NCBI RefSeq assembly: GCF_026914265.1
Contig: NC_069125.1
Location: forward strand, 65,151,479 to 65,215,478
Direction: 5' to 3'
Source: Mya arenaria
Taxonomy: Eukaryota > Mollusca > Bivalvia > Myida > Myidae
DNA: 64,000 nucleotides
The translations under genes and the position numbers were made by a program. Numbering within the stretch: position 1 is the stretch's first letter; each line of letters opens with the position of its first letter. This document shows, in pieces, positions 12,592 to 25,731 of this stretch. The notes below the pieces were generated by a model, which was given only the letters and a program-made list of their open reading frames with translations, did no database searches and was not told the DNA's origin.

Positions 12592-14657
12592 GTGATTGGT
12601 GATTATCAGAATACATATGTACAGTCCGTCCGTGCTTCATGTGCATCGTCAAAAATAATGTGAGATGTGCATTGAATCTATACAGCAATGACTAGTTCGA
12701 CGTGTATTTTTAAAACATTCCGCTTAAAAAGCGCTTCAATGATCCATGAAATTCGGAAAACCTGACATTTCCGCCAATTTTTACGGAAGAGGGTAAAACA
12801 TATTCCTTCTCATTTTCATATGTTACGGACGTAAACGAGATTTCACGATATTTACGGACTGTGCCGAGATAAATATAACCGTTCTTAAAATAGAACCAGT
12901 TCGACAGGTTTTGCCGGATAGAAGAAAAACCTTGTTAACCGATGCGTGTCCATGCATAGAAAGGTGTATTTTAAGCGCTAGTATTTTCGATTAGAACAGC
13001 CAGGGCTGGGTTGTTCCAATAAAGAAATTTGTCCGTCTGTCAGACCAACAGATAGTGCCATAGGTTTATTTGACAGTGGATTTATTAGCAAGGATTTGTC
13101 CCAAACGAAAGGTAAATGTTTTACAAACCTTGTAATTAGCGAATTATAATAGACTATTTTCTTTGGTACAGTACAAGGTGTGCTGTTTGTGTTTGTTTTG
13201 GTCCTAACTTTTAGATGACATGTGTGTTAGGTATCGTTAATTTATTGTGATATTTACACTTCTGTCCCACATGTTGGGGTTTTTGTTTTAACTTTTACGG
13301 ATTTTTCATCTTTCCTGTATCATCTATGTATATGTTGGAAGCAAAAAGATTGTCAATGTCCATTCCACACCCTTGCTGTACATGTTCTTCATATTTTAGC
13401 GATATGTAAACTTAAACTGTAGTCGTTACACTGTATTAATCTGTGTCATTGAAGTCTTTTAGTATGTTATTATTTTGTATAGTCTCCTGTTAACTTAATT
13501 TTGAGTGGTTATGTACCCATTAATGGCATTACATATATACAGTATATGAATATTATTATTGTGGACTGCCAGTATATTTGATCTGGGAGTAGAGGATTTG
13601 TTTTTTGCCCCAGATTTGATGAACATTGACAAGACAAAAATACACTTTAAACTAACATGTAATACAGGGGCGTAGCTACATGTAGGCCTAAACAAACTTG
13701 TAGGCCCGATGGTTCTACGTGAGTTTTGGTACTTTTATATTACACACACTTAATTATATTTGCAACGATAACAACAAAATCAAGCAATACACCCTGCACA
13801 TAGTTCAAACAAATATCAAACTTGCTTTGGTTAAAAAAACAGAAACTTTTGTTCCAAGTGTGTGAGTAGCTCTTATATAGTTTTGATTGCATTTTTTGAT
13901 TACTTAAATTTTGTCATTTTTCAAAAAAGTTGTTGGCCCAGGCCTATAAGGCCTGTATGTAGTGACGCCACTGTGGATACATGGAATTTTTTATGACAGT
14001 CACAATACCTTTTGTAGTTCAGACATCAGTGTCCTTTAACGACAATGAACGTAATTATTTAGGTCCAATACAGTGCTAGTTTTACTGATTATCAGTTAAT
14101 CTTCTGTCAGATAAGCAATTTTACAGATCAATTGATTCAGAATCTTAGGGACTCAAATCAGATTATTTTAAAATTATTTTCGACAATTTTTTTGTCAGAA
14201 AATTATCAGAATAGCTAAATTTCAATGTCTTAAAACCCATTTAATTAGGTGTAAGCCTGTAGAAGAGGTCATATATATTTATAGGAAGGGCCAAAACATT
14301 TTAATGTTGTTATAACTTATAGCCCAACCCATTTTGTTCTTTTTGTGATTTGTAAGTGTATATATAATTTGTATGTTTGATGTTTTCACTAGAGAACAAA
14401 AAATATTATTCAACTATATGCCATATGATTGCAAAAATAATATTCCCCGTTTGCATTTTTTTATATGTGGAAAATATGTATTTCCAAAAATGATGAGTAA
14501 ATCTACTCATATTAGTAAAACTGGCATTTTCCTGGACCTGTTTATCACAAACACAATAAATCAAATATTTTATTAAAAATTAAACACAAAAATTCTAATA
14601 TATATATATCTGTTCATATATTTTAACTTTTTTTTTTTTCGTTATGTTTTTTCATAG
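12592..14657. other. Upstream region of receptor gene 2
   Basis: AT-rich DNA between the 47-bp array and the first coding exon. The ATG at 14658 directly follows an acceptor-like tract (poly-T then TTTTTTCATAG), so at least one upstream untranslated exon is expected. A donor-like site (CGAAAG then GTAAAT) near 13110 could end it, but this is a guess. The hAT-like element at 13665-13973 lies inside. No other coding sequence is seen. Confidence 0.45.
13665..13973. mobile_element. Degenerate hAT-like MITE
   Basis: The left end CAGGGGCGTAGCTACATG continues into TAGGCCT. The right end, read in reverse complement, is CAGTGGCGTCACTACATA continuing into CAGGCCT, so about 25 bases match imperfectly as terminal inverted repeats. 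The interior is about 260 bp, AT-rich and non-coding. A clean 8-bp target duplication was not found (left flank ATGTAATA, right flank TGGATACA), which suggests an old copy. The CAGGGGCGTAGCTA start is typical of hAT-derived MITEs in invertebrates, from recall. Confidence 0.55.
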
Positions 14658-17600
14658 ATGCTGGTGTGGTATTTGGTGTTGCTGATAGGCCTGGCGCACA
14701 TTTCCTGGGCTCAAGAGGACTGTGACCCTTTAACAGCCTGTCCCTCAGATGATGTTGCCATTCTTCCCACGAACAACCAGAATGCCAATGAACACTACTA
14801 CATAGGCAGCATGTTTTCTGTGCACAATGAGGGTACCACTCCGTATGAGTGTGGCAACATTCGCACGCGGAGCTTTGTCAACATGGAGGCCTTTTTCTGG
14901 GCAATAAGGAAGTACCAGGCTTCAGCAGGGCTTGGCAACCAGGTGTCTGTGGGTGGGTTTGCCATGGACTCCTGTGGCCGAAAGGAGAGAACAGTTGAAA
15001 ATGTGTACAGCTTTGACACATGTAGATCCTACTACACTGGTATCAGCCCGCGCAACACAGTCGCCTTTGTCGGTCCTGACCGCAGCGGCTCAGCTATTGA
15101 GGCAGCTGCCCTGATGCACGATTTGAGGCGCACCCAGGTCTCAGCTGCTGCCACCTCTCCCATGCTCAGCAGTGATGATTATGGCTTCTTCCTGCGTACC
15201 GTGCCATCGGACGCTGTGGAAACTCTTGTCATGGCCAAACTGCTCAATTTCAAGGGCATCAAATATGTGCAGGTGTTGTATGAAGATACTGAGTACGGCA
15301 TGGGGTTGTTTGAAGCCTTCCAAGAGAACGCAAAAGCCCAAGATGTCTGTGTCACCCAGTCCTCAATGATTGACGACAATGTTGCTGCCTTCCTAAAGAG
15401 GAGCTTTGACACCAAGATTGTCATTGTTCTTGCTGATAATTCCCACGCAAGAAAAGTTCTCGAGCAAGTCAACATCGACTCTGCAATCCAGAACAGGTGT
15501 GTTTCAGATATATTTATGATACTCTTTAAGTAAAAACATATGAAGAGGTTTCAGTATGGAAGAATATTTACAATTACTTGTAGAAATATTTGTTGCGTTT
15601 ACACATGTATGCTATATAATACCTTTGACCAAATTTGTCCCTGTGATCTTATTAACCTCAGGGTCAAATATGTGCAAATACTCACAGGGGTCAATAAAGT
15701 GAGTATTGACATTTTTCATTTGTTTTGAAAAACACAGATTGCATAATCATTTTTCTGAAGTAACTCCAACTTGATATGTCTAAGTGAATACTATAGAGTG
15801 TCATTGGTATTAAATACAGGTTGATATCTTACATTAGTGATATTTAATAGCTGTATACTATGTAACTTTTCAACACAAATTATTTCCATTTGATTAAAAC
15901 TATTCAATGTTTTCATTGCCACATAATCATGTCCAAAAATTACCCTAGTGCCAAATTTGCCCACATGGGTATATTTGTTAGGCATATTGTTGATGGAGTT
16001 CATGAGGTGAGCTAGACAACCTATTAAATGATGCATTACATACATGTTTATTATGTATGATTGCTTCAGGATGGTTTTTGTGGGAACTTCTTCCTGGGGA
16101 AAGAATACAGATGTGATCCAGGGACTTACAGCAGAAAACTCCATCACTGTCATGCTGAACACTGGTAAGACAGTTTACATGTTATTTAGCTATATGCACA
16201 GTATTCAGTTAATGTTAATTCTGAGCCTAAGCTATCAAAGGATTGTGGTAAGGAGATATGAAATATAATTAATGCTAAATAAATACCATATTAATGATGT
16301 TGAAGCACAATTAAAAGAATCAACTGATTCATTGTTGTACAATGTACAACTTGAATGATTCAATATGGGATGGAGAGGGCTGAGTAGCTCAGTTATCTTT
16401 CATTGTTATATATCTTAATACATGTGCATACTATAATCATATTTTTTCTTGTTTCCAGAGAGCTATGAAAACCTTGCTGATGTTGATGAGTTTTGGAACT
16501 ACTTCTACTCCCTTAAGCCAGGCAGTAGTACAACAACTAGCCGCAACAACCCATGGTTCAACCAGTTTTGGGAGGAGATGTTCGACTGTCGCATTGACCT
16601 TAACACATGTGACATCCCCAACCAGAATCTGCGAACCAAGGTTCCCAAGGGCGACACCTACATTCCATTCACCTTGATGGCCATAGACTCCATTATTCGG
16701 GGAGTGCGGGACGCTGCTACCAAGTACTGCGGGAATGTCCGACCCTGCTCAGATCTTCTCAATATTGACCGTGGTCTTAAACTCTTCAATTGTGAGTCAT
16801 ATACTGCTGCGCTTTAACTGAAAAACTACATATTATCATTTTTTAGCTCGACTATTCAAAGAATATGGAGAGCTATAGTACTCACCGAAGCGTCTGCGTC
16901 ACACCTTGGTTAAGGTTTTGCGTGCAAGCACACATAGGTTATTATCTCAGCAACTACTTGAGGTATTGCATTGAGACTTGATACAATGGTACTCAACCAT
17001 CCAACCTACTTAATTAACCAAGTAAGATAACTCTTGTTTGCATTTAATGCAAATAATTGCCCTTTATTATTCAACTTAGAAATTCTGGTTAAGGTTTTGC
17101 GTGCAAGCACACATAGGTTATTATCTCAGCAACTACTTCAGGTATTGCATTGAGACTTTATACAGTGGCACTCAACCATCCAACCTACTTAATTTAATAA
17201 GTTATATAACTCTAGTTTGCATTTAATGCAAAAAATAGGCCTTTATTATTCGACTTAGAAATTCTGATTAAGGTTTTGCGTGCAAGCACACATAGGTTAA
17301 TATCTCAGCAACTTCTTGAGGTTTTGCATTGAGACTTGATACAATGGTACTCAACCATCCAACCCACTTAATTAACCAAGTTAGACAACTCTTGTTTGCA
17401 TTGAATGCAAATAATTGCTCTTTATTATTCGACTTAAAAATTCTGGTTAAGGTTTTGCGTGCAAGCACACATAGGTTAATATCTAAGCAACTGCTTGAGG
17501 AATTGCATTGAGACTCGATACAATGGTACTCAACCATCCAACCTACTTAATTAACCAAGTAAGATAACTCTTGTTTGCATTTAATGTAAATAATTGCCCT

Positions 17601-20600
17601 TTATTATTCGACTAAGATATTCTGGTTAAGGTTTTGGGTGTAAGCACATATAGAAATATCTCAACAACTACTTTAGGTATTGCATTAAGACTTTATACAA
17701 TGGTACTCAACCATCCAACCTACTTAATTAACCAAGTTAGATTACTCTAGTTTGCATTTAACTCAAATAATGGCCCCTTTTTTAGACATAGAAATTATTT
17801 TTATACAATGGTATTCAACCACCCAACGTAATTGAATACCGTAACCAAGTTAGATAACTGCCTTTGCAAATAATGGGTCTTTATTATTAGACTAAAAAAT
17901 TTGGGTTAAAATGTTCCATGTTACCACATTTATGTTATTATCTCAGCACATCATGTATTGCATTGAAATCTAATATAACATTGATCCATGCATGTTTCGC
18001 CAAAACTTTTCAATCCTTACACTGAAAAGCGGCGGAATAGTCACTGTCTCTGTGATAGCTCTTGTTTAGTTATATAATTGATAAGTAATATTATTTTTAA
18101 GGTGTAGTCGTGTTATCTTCTAACCTAAAAATACTACCTGTATAAACAAACTGAAATGAATTGTAAAAGTTAACTCACAACAAATAAAGCAACAACATAT
18201 TTTTATGCCCCTAAAGCTGAAAATATTCAAATAGCATTGTCCTTCCCGTCTGTTAATTTTGTGTCCACATCCCTTCCTCTGTGGGAAAGGTCACACACTT
18301 GAAAGCTCCATAAATGCACAGAGAGTCTAGGTAGTCTTGTCCAGGCTGTAACTTTTTCATCCAAGAGGGGATTTTGCACAGATGTTGGCACACAATGTCT
18401 GTGTCACGCATGAGACCCACATCACTACATTTGAAGGTCAAGGTCAATCTTAGAGGTCAATCATTATGGAACGCTGCATATATGCATATACTGTATAGGA
18501 GGTCATTTCCAGGCTGTAACTTTATCATGTTAGTGGGGTCCAGGTCCATATCTCAGGATGTATAGCATGCTTGTCCCAGGGCCCTCCCGCATTTCCAGGC
18601 TGTAACTTTATCATGTTAGTGGGGTCCAGGTCCATATCTCAGGATGTATCGCATGCTTGTCCCAGGGCCCTCCCTCATAGTATATCGCTTTCCCACACTT
18701 GAAGTCAACAATCATGGGGTCCTGCGTATATATACGCTTATACTTGTTTTTAGTTTTTCCTGAAAGAAGGCATTTTCCATTGATCTACTTGGCACTTTCA
18801 GGGCATTTGTTGGTTATGGTGACAACTCTTGTTTTTAGCTTGACATTTCGAAGAATTAGGAGGGCTATACTAATTGCGTCCGTGTCCTGTGAAAGTTTTA
18901 CTCATTTGTGCCACTTTCCACTTAATACTCAAATACTCTTCATTCAATTCACTTTATGCTTGACACAGTCATTCGGGTTTTATCACAATGTTAGGTTACA
19001 TAACTATATATTATCCTTAATACAAATTATGGCCCCTCAAGGAACTTGGGTTAAAGTTTAGGTCACATTGTGTGTTTAAGGGCAAGTTGGGATTTCTAAT
19101 TACTTCTAAACCCTTCATTCAATTGACTTAATACTACAGTACATACAATTGTTGAAGGCCATCATACAATTTGGTTACATAACTCCATGTTATCCTAAAT
19201 ACAAATTATCATTGTTATGGCACTTGATTGACTTTGAAAGTTTGGTTAAAGTTAAATGGTAACTTGGGGTTTTAATTCAGATATCAAATAATGCTTATAT
19301 AATGGACTTGATACTTTACACAGTTGTTAATGGCCATCACATAATTAAGTTAAATAGCTCCATATTAACCTATAATTTTTATATAAATTATAGCCCTTTT
19401 TATACTTTTTTATATGTGTGCATTTAAATATATGGAGATCATACCTCTGATGTGTATGGTCAAACTTAAGAATTGTTTTGCAAAAAAAAATGAACAAACT
19501 TCATTTAAATAAAGGACTTTTCTGTTATCAGACTTAAATTGCATGCTGAAATACTGTGATGTATCTGGAATTCTGGTAGTGTTTTTTTGTGGTTTCAGCT
19601 ATAACTATATACAGCTGGTTAAGCTACTACTGTATAAAGACTAGTTAATTCTTTACATAATAGCCCTCCACTTGTCTTGCAGACACACTGAGGTCAACAG
19701 ATGCCAATCAAAACAGATTCTTCCAAAACAACGGAGAAGCTGCCCCCTTCTACCAGAGATACAAGATTGTCCGCATTGCTAATGGCACATACCAAGATGT
19801 GAGTATAACTGAAGCTTTTTAAAATATCAGCAGTGAAAAGTGCAACTAAATCATTATTATTAGCTTGACTATTCCAAGAATAAGGAGAGCAATACTACTC
19901 ACCCTAATGTTGGTGTCACACCTCTGTAAAGGTTTTGCATATAAGCCATTATCTCAGCAAATACATTATGTATTGCATTGAAACTTTAGATATGTGTTCC
20001 CAACTATCCAGCCTTCTTAACTAGTGATGTTAGATAACACTATTTTGGGCCGTTATTATTCAATTTAGAAATTCTGGTTAAGGTTTTGCATGTAAGCACT
20101 CATACGGTAGGTTCATATCTCAACAACTACTTGAATGCATTTAAACCTTATTCAGTGGTACTCAAGAATCCAACTTACTTCAATAACCAAGTTAGATAAC
20201 TCTATTTTGCATAAAATGCAAATTATGGCCCTTAATTATTCAAATAGAATTCCTGGTTAAGGTTTTGCCATTCCCTTTCAACAGAGGTTCGATCGTGATA
20301 AATCTGGTACGCATAGCCTCATTACTCTGGTGAAGGAGAACGAGTTTTGCATGTTACCTATTTTAAGTCAATATCTCAGCAAATAGGAGATTTTCAAAGT
20401 CGACTTATAAAGATCCATGATTTGCACAAGGACTCACAATCGTCCAACCTTCTTAATTAATCAAGTAAGATAACTCTCTCTTCCATATAGTATAAATGTT
20501 GCCCCTTTATCATTCGACTTAAAAATTCTGGTTAAGGTTGTGCATGTAAGCCCATATAAATCAATAATCAGCAACTACTTCATGCAATCTTTATACAATC

Positions 20601-22860
20601 AAGGGTGAAAAATCTATCTTGCATATAATGCAAATTTTGCCTCTCATCAAAACTACCTTTCTACCTTTCAGGCGATGACATACATCACAGAGAGGAATGG
20701 AAATACTGGTTTCTCTGGCCAGTACACATTCCCTGTCAACTCTGGATGCAATGAGGACCCATGCCGTGTCTGCGGTGAGACCCTGGACACAACTGTGGCC
20801 CCTCTGTCAAGCTCAACCACACCCATGCCCGACAGCATTAACTACCTCGCACACAAGGATGCTTTCTACAAGGCTCTGTATGGTGAAATCATGTCTGACT
20901 TCAGGGAACCCATTCTCACAAAAGCATTCAAGATGAACCAGGAAATCACTGGTGTCTGGGGCCGCTCTGAGATGCAGGAAAGGCTTCCCGGGGAAGACAA
21001 GACTAGATTTGAAATCGGACAGGACTGGATCATTGCTCTTGGTGTTTGCGCTGGACTTGGCATTGTTTGTGTGCTTGTTTTCGAAATCTACATTCTGTAC
21101 AAGTTGATGGGCACAAAGATGGGCAACCATTGGAGAACCATGTGGCTTGGGCAGCTTCTGCTGCTGGGAATTTTCTTGTCTTTCCTTGTTTGTTTTGCCT
21201 ATTTGCCAACACCGAACAAGGCTACCTGTGGCATTACACGTTTTGGTGTAGGTCTTGCTTACAGTATCTGTTTTGCTGTTCTGTTGGTGAAGTTAATGGT
21301 TCTGCTCACATCTAAAACCACTGCCGATACTCTGCTCCCAGGTGATGTTGATTCTCCAAACTACCTCCGCGGTATTTACCAGTTCCTCATGTTTATGTTC
21401 ATTGTTGGTGTCCAGGTTGTCATTGGTGCCATGTGGCTCATCTTGATTCCACCAGAGGCTGTCAAGGTCACCAGTAACAATGGTGACATGGTCTGGATTT
21501 GTAATCACTATACCTGGACCTTGGAAAATGAATTTGGTTGGTCGAACATGACCACTTTTGTTCGTACAAATTTTGAGAATCATCTCATTTCTCTTACCTA
21601 TATTATGTTCCTAATCCTCCTTACTGTAGTAATTGCTATGAAGTCCCATGGTATAATCACCAATCATAGGGAGAGCGTGTTTATTGGAATTTCTGCCGGG
21701 TTCTCCGTGCCAGTCTGGATTGCCTGGGGCCTGGTTGGAAGTCTTAACAAGGACCACCAGTATGCCCAGGAGTTCTCTGATGCATGTGAGGCATTTGGCC
21801 TTCTCATCACTGCAGCAATCATACTGTTTTCCATGTTCCTGCCGAAGGTACGGCAGCTTGTCAACATGGGTGTGGAGGGCATCTATCTCGAGGATGATCG
21901 TGACACCTACTATGCTGGTTCAGTTGTGATGGCGCCACCAAGCTACAAGAGCAGGCCAAGCTCAGTAGTGTATGTCAACGGAAATGGCTACAACGAGCCC
22001 GTTGTCCTTGGAGAGTCCAGTAAGTATCCTGTGAAAATAATATGTCAAAAGTTAATAATAATTTGAAGACAATAACAAAATTTCAACTTTCATATGAGTT
22101 GAATAATGAGAACTACAGTGGCCAAACATTTAACAATAACCTTCTTTACATACATACACTGACTGATTAATACATGACTTCACAATGAAACCAGCAGATA
22201 ACGGGCACATTGAAATATCTTTATTAATGAAGTATATTACTGTAACCACCTTAAAACAATTCAACAAGAGTTAATTGGATTTTAACTAGTTTCACATATT
22301 TGAAATATAGTAGGACATAAGATATCTAATGGATGTGTCTTTACTTTTAAAAATTGTAGAATCTTTCCTCGATATTAATCTGCTGCTTATATTACAGATG
22401 CTGTCCACTTGAAGCACCCAGGAAGCACATACAGTGCACCAGTCTATGTAAAGCGCCCTGGAGACTCAATTAGCCGGGGCAGTGGGAAAGTTTTGAGGAT
22501 GACTGGAGACCTGACGGGAAAACACCCACGGGAAAACAGGAAGTCCACCTCGGAGGCCGGATATGTGTACACTGGCTCAGGATACGGGGGTACCATGAGG
22601 AAGTCACGATCCGAGAGTGGCGGGGGCACACTTAGACGTAAGTTTAGGTCTCTTTTTGGTCATTTGTTGGTGGATAGTGGAATTTAAATAAAGTCTAGAT
22701 TCTATGAACAGCAAAGCATGTACTTCTCAGAAATCATCAAAATCTGAAAATTAATAAGTTATGTCCACTTTAATACGGTTTAAAACAACTTTGTGTGAGG
22801 TTATAAAACTATTTCCTATTTTCAGGTGCCCATTCCACCCAGGATCTAGGAGCTCTGTGA
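14658..22860 (+). CDS. Class C GPCR, metabotropic glutamate receptor-like (complete)
   Basis: Seven coding exons: 14658-15496, 16070-16164, 16459-16791, 19683-19798, 20672-22019, 22398-22637, 22826-22860 (TGA). All phases agree; the product is about 1001 residues. A signal peptide (LVLLIGLAHISWAQ) is followed by a Venus-flytrap domain to about residue 460, a short linker with CNEDPCRVC instead of a full nine-cysteine domain, then seven helices from about residue 580 (WIIALGVCAGLGIVCVLVF; TM3 begins CGITRFGVGLAYS; TM6 GFSVPVWIAWGLVGSL). The tail of about 160 residues is rich in Ser, Gly, Tyr and basic residues. By eye against mGluR1, the contacts equivalent to S165, T188, D208 and Y236 are kept, but the D318 position (SDGW) reads TSSW, so the ligand may not be a plain amino acid. 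The entire 7TM region is in one exon, unlike in its neighbour at 1-2794. Confidence 0.9.
16912..17890. repeat. 179-bp tandem repeat in intron 3 of receptor gene 2
   Basis: The string AAGGTTTTGCGTGCAAGCAC and close variants recur at 16912, 17091, 17270, 17449 and 17628, exactly 179 bases apart. Each unit continues with ATCTCAGCAACTACTT, then ACTCAACCATCCAACCTACT, then CTTTATTATTCGACTTA. A sixth copy decays after 17740. The array is introduced at 16843 by a TAGCTCGACTATTC-like head also seen near 18836 and 19861. Diverged copies occur at 19900-20640 and, in reverse orientation, at 48660-49085, so this is a dispersed family with local tandem growth. Confidence 0.85.
18505..18676. repeat. Two 86-bp tandem copies in receptor gene 2 intron
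   Basis: The segment starting ATTTCCAGGCTGTAACTTTA and ending in CCCAGGGCCCTCC occurs twice in direct succession with almost no differences, implying recent duplication. A diverged relative (CCAGGCTGTAACTTTTTCAT) lies just upstream near 18342. The remainder of the intron (17890-19682) holds other diverged dispersed repeats and no coding signal. Confidence 0.75.
19799..20671. repeat. Intron 4 of receptor gene 2, diverged 179-bp family copies
   Basis: From 19861 (TAGCTTGACTATTC) the intron consists mostly of diverged units of the family tandemly repeated at 16912-17890, recognisable by GGTTAAGGTTTTGC, ATCTCAGCAA and CCAAGTTAGATAACTC strings. No exon is hidden here as far as I can see; the phases of the flanking exons agree without one. 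Confidence 0.65.
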
Positions 22861-25731
22861 GGACCCAACCCCTTTAGTTGTGTCAACTACCGGGGATCAA
22901 CATAGCATAATGTGGTGACACTTCATTAATACTCACACTCGCTTGAGAAGTAACTAGAGCTAGAACTGTAAACCAAAATTCAGTGGACTTAAAAATAATA
23001 ATATGAAAATGAAATAATTGCCTGGTGTTTCTATTTAATAGTAATTTAATGGCTTTTTATTTGTAAATTTAATATTTGTGAAACCTCTTGTTAAAGTTTA
23101 ATTTCCCTTTTCATTATTTTGCCATAGTTTCCATTCAGTAGTTCAATGGATGGTGTTCAGTCATGATCCTAATTATCTAAATGCTGTCATGCCTCCATTT
23201 CTTTTTTAAATCTTGCATTTAAGTTGAAAGCTTACTCGTTTTGGTTTTGTGCTTTTGTGCTTTTGTGCTTTTGTCCAATTAAGTCCAAGTTTTAAATTAT
23301 AATACAAATCTAGATACTGATACATACAAGTGCTATCAGATATAAAAGTCGTAATAGCAGAACTGTGTTAAGTGTAGTAATTGAAGCAATTGACAGGAGA
23401 TTGCAACTTGGCTATAATAATACTGAACACTGTATACTGTACATTGAAAATTTTGTTTGGAGTGTTAATGACGTCCAAAGTTTGGAAAGGTTTTCCTTTT
23501 TGTTAATTGTGTATAGATTAGTTTTTAATTGTTTGTCTAAACAATGTTCCGATCAGTTTATGCACTGTATACACCAAGGTTGAAAGGATGGTGATATAAG
23601 TAGTGTTTTTCCTTTCAAACCAGTTACCAGTTAATTACAAATAATGTGCAAAACCAAACTGCTTGTAGAATAGAATCTACACTTCAATGTGTACTTGCAC
23701 TATCAGTTAGATGTACATTGTATGAATAGGATAATATACCCCAATACTGTGTTATAGCCAACATTTGGAAATGAGACAATGGTACATTATTATTGGTTTT
23801 AGTGTATATAAGGAGAGAGATGCGTGTTAGAGATAATTGTACTTTTAAGTATGGCTGAAATTGCTTGGATGCTTTTGCTGTATGGCAATAATGTGAACCT
23901 GTTTAATTGTGGAACTAAAAGACCACTATTCTCCACAAAGAAGAATGTGCCACCATAACACGCCACCATAAGGTCACCATTTTCTAATAGATACTAATCG
24001 ACTATTCTTGTCCCTGCTTACCCAATGTTTGTTATTTTAATGTATTTGACTAAGTTACTATGCATGTGTACAAGACAGAATGTGTGTGTTGTTTTTCATG
24101 ACAGAATATTTGTCTCATTCTGAGCTTATTATATTTTTGTATTCATGTGTATTTCTGATGAATTATAAATACAATATATTTAACTTATTACAGTTTCTGT
24201 TTTTCACAGCCCTTATGAACTATTCAGATGGTGGTTGATCTGCAAATCCTTTAAAACTTTATCATTGAAACTGAATTTAAACCCCACATAGTTGTACAGC
24301 ACCATGGGAAGATGTAGACTGCTCTTACAATGTGTGCTCTTATCTCAAAGGTCAATGTCACACATTGAGGTCAAGTTGATGATTTTCATAGCAATAGTTG
24401 GTGTTAATAATATTTATGTATATACAATGAGTCGTTTTTCACAGACTGTCAAGCACCCTGATAGGGTGTGTCGCGCTTAGATTCGTACTATTTTGTCAAA
24501 GGTCAAGGTAACACTTGGAGGTCAATGGCTCTTCTAAAAATGTAGCTTTGTCATTTTCAATCGAATGTGGATCAAACTTCACATAATTGCACAGTAGCGC
24601 GGGAAGGTGTGTCTCATGTTGCATTTGTACTCTCACCTCAAAGGACAAGGTCACACTTGGTGGCTGATGGAGCCCGATGTGGATTACGGATAACATAATA
24701 TTTATATTTAGTTCATGGTAATAACTCATGTCTCAACAGTAGGCTTACGTGTGTTGCATATGGCAATCGTGCTGGTATCTTAAAGGTCAAGGTCAAATAT
24801 GAGCCCTATGAGGATTTCAATACATAAACTCGTGTCTCAGCCGTACAGGAAGGTGTGTCGTGCATTACAGTCGTGTTCATGCCTTGGAGGTCAAGGTGAC
24901 ACTTTCAGATCAAATAAGCCCTAGGCTAAAGGTTTCAGAGTACACGTAATCATATGTGTTTCAGCTGTAGCCGAGCTACCCGCTTGTAGCCATATACTTC
25001 TCTCAAATATTAAACCTCTAAGTACACGGCTTTACACTTCAAAACTTCGAATGGTTGAATAAAATGACAATGTTATCACATCGCAGTTATTGTTCCTGAG
25101 ATGTTTAGCCTGATATGGAATGTACAGTTATATTTCGCTGTAACAAAGAATTTGTGCCAAGGAACATTTTAACAAATGTAAAAAAAGTCCATCTTCAGGG
25201 CATTTATCACCCGTCTATGACGGCTCTTGTTTTGTCTCATTATTATACCTTGGTCGTAGTAACGGCCATCTTGTCCGTCACCGGCACAACACTGTACGTG
25301 TTATGCGGGCCAGAACAACTTAACAATATGCTCAATTTCGTGACAATACAATGCTAAATTTATTTTATTTCTGATTTATTTGCATGTTTTTTACATGTTT
25401 ATACAGGTCAATACTATGTTTGAATAATCATACACTGGCATTGTATATGACACATCTAATACAAGCAACGAGTCTTAAAATGTATTTGTAAGGAAGTTTT
25501 CATTCTGAGCACAAACAGTATGTGGAATCGGCGGCAAAATTGACATGACTGTTGAAAGTCGTTATGGTAACAATGCTGCAGCTTAGTGCTACTCAATCAA
25601 CAGTACATTCCAGAGCTAAACAGTCTCATTAAAGACACTATCAGTCTCTGTCGCACGAGGAGCGAGTCTTATTAAAAAACATTCAATGTAAAAGGGCCAG
25701 TTTATGTTCGCTTCTCCATGACAAACTGTGT
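22861..25731. other. Intergenic region with GGTCAAGGTCA-rich repeats
   Basis: Convergent spacer between receptor gene 2 and the cysteine-rich gene. Bases 22861 to about 24180 probably include the receptor 3' UTR. Bases 24290-24960 hold about four diverged copies of a 150-200-bp repeat with GGAAGGTGTGTC and CAAAGGTCAAGGT cores, a type shared with the repeats at 35520-35870 and 57200-58600. No ORF with coding character was found. Confidence 0.5.

Noticed and set aside
20813-21583. Minus-strand frames opposite the receptor 7TM exon
   Set aside because: Antisense shadows of a well-supported coding exon.
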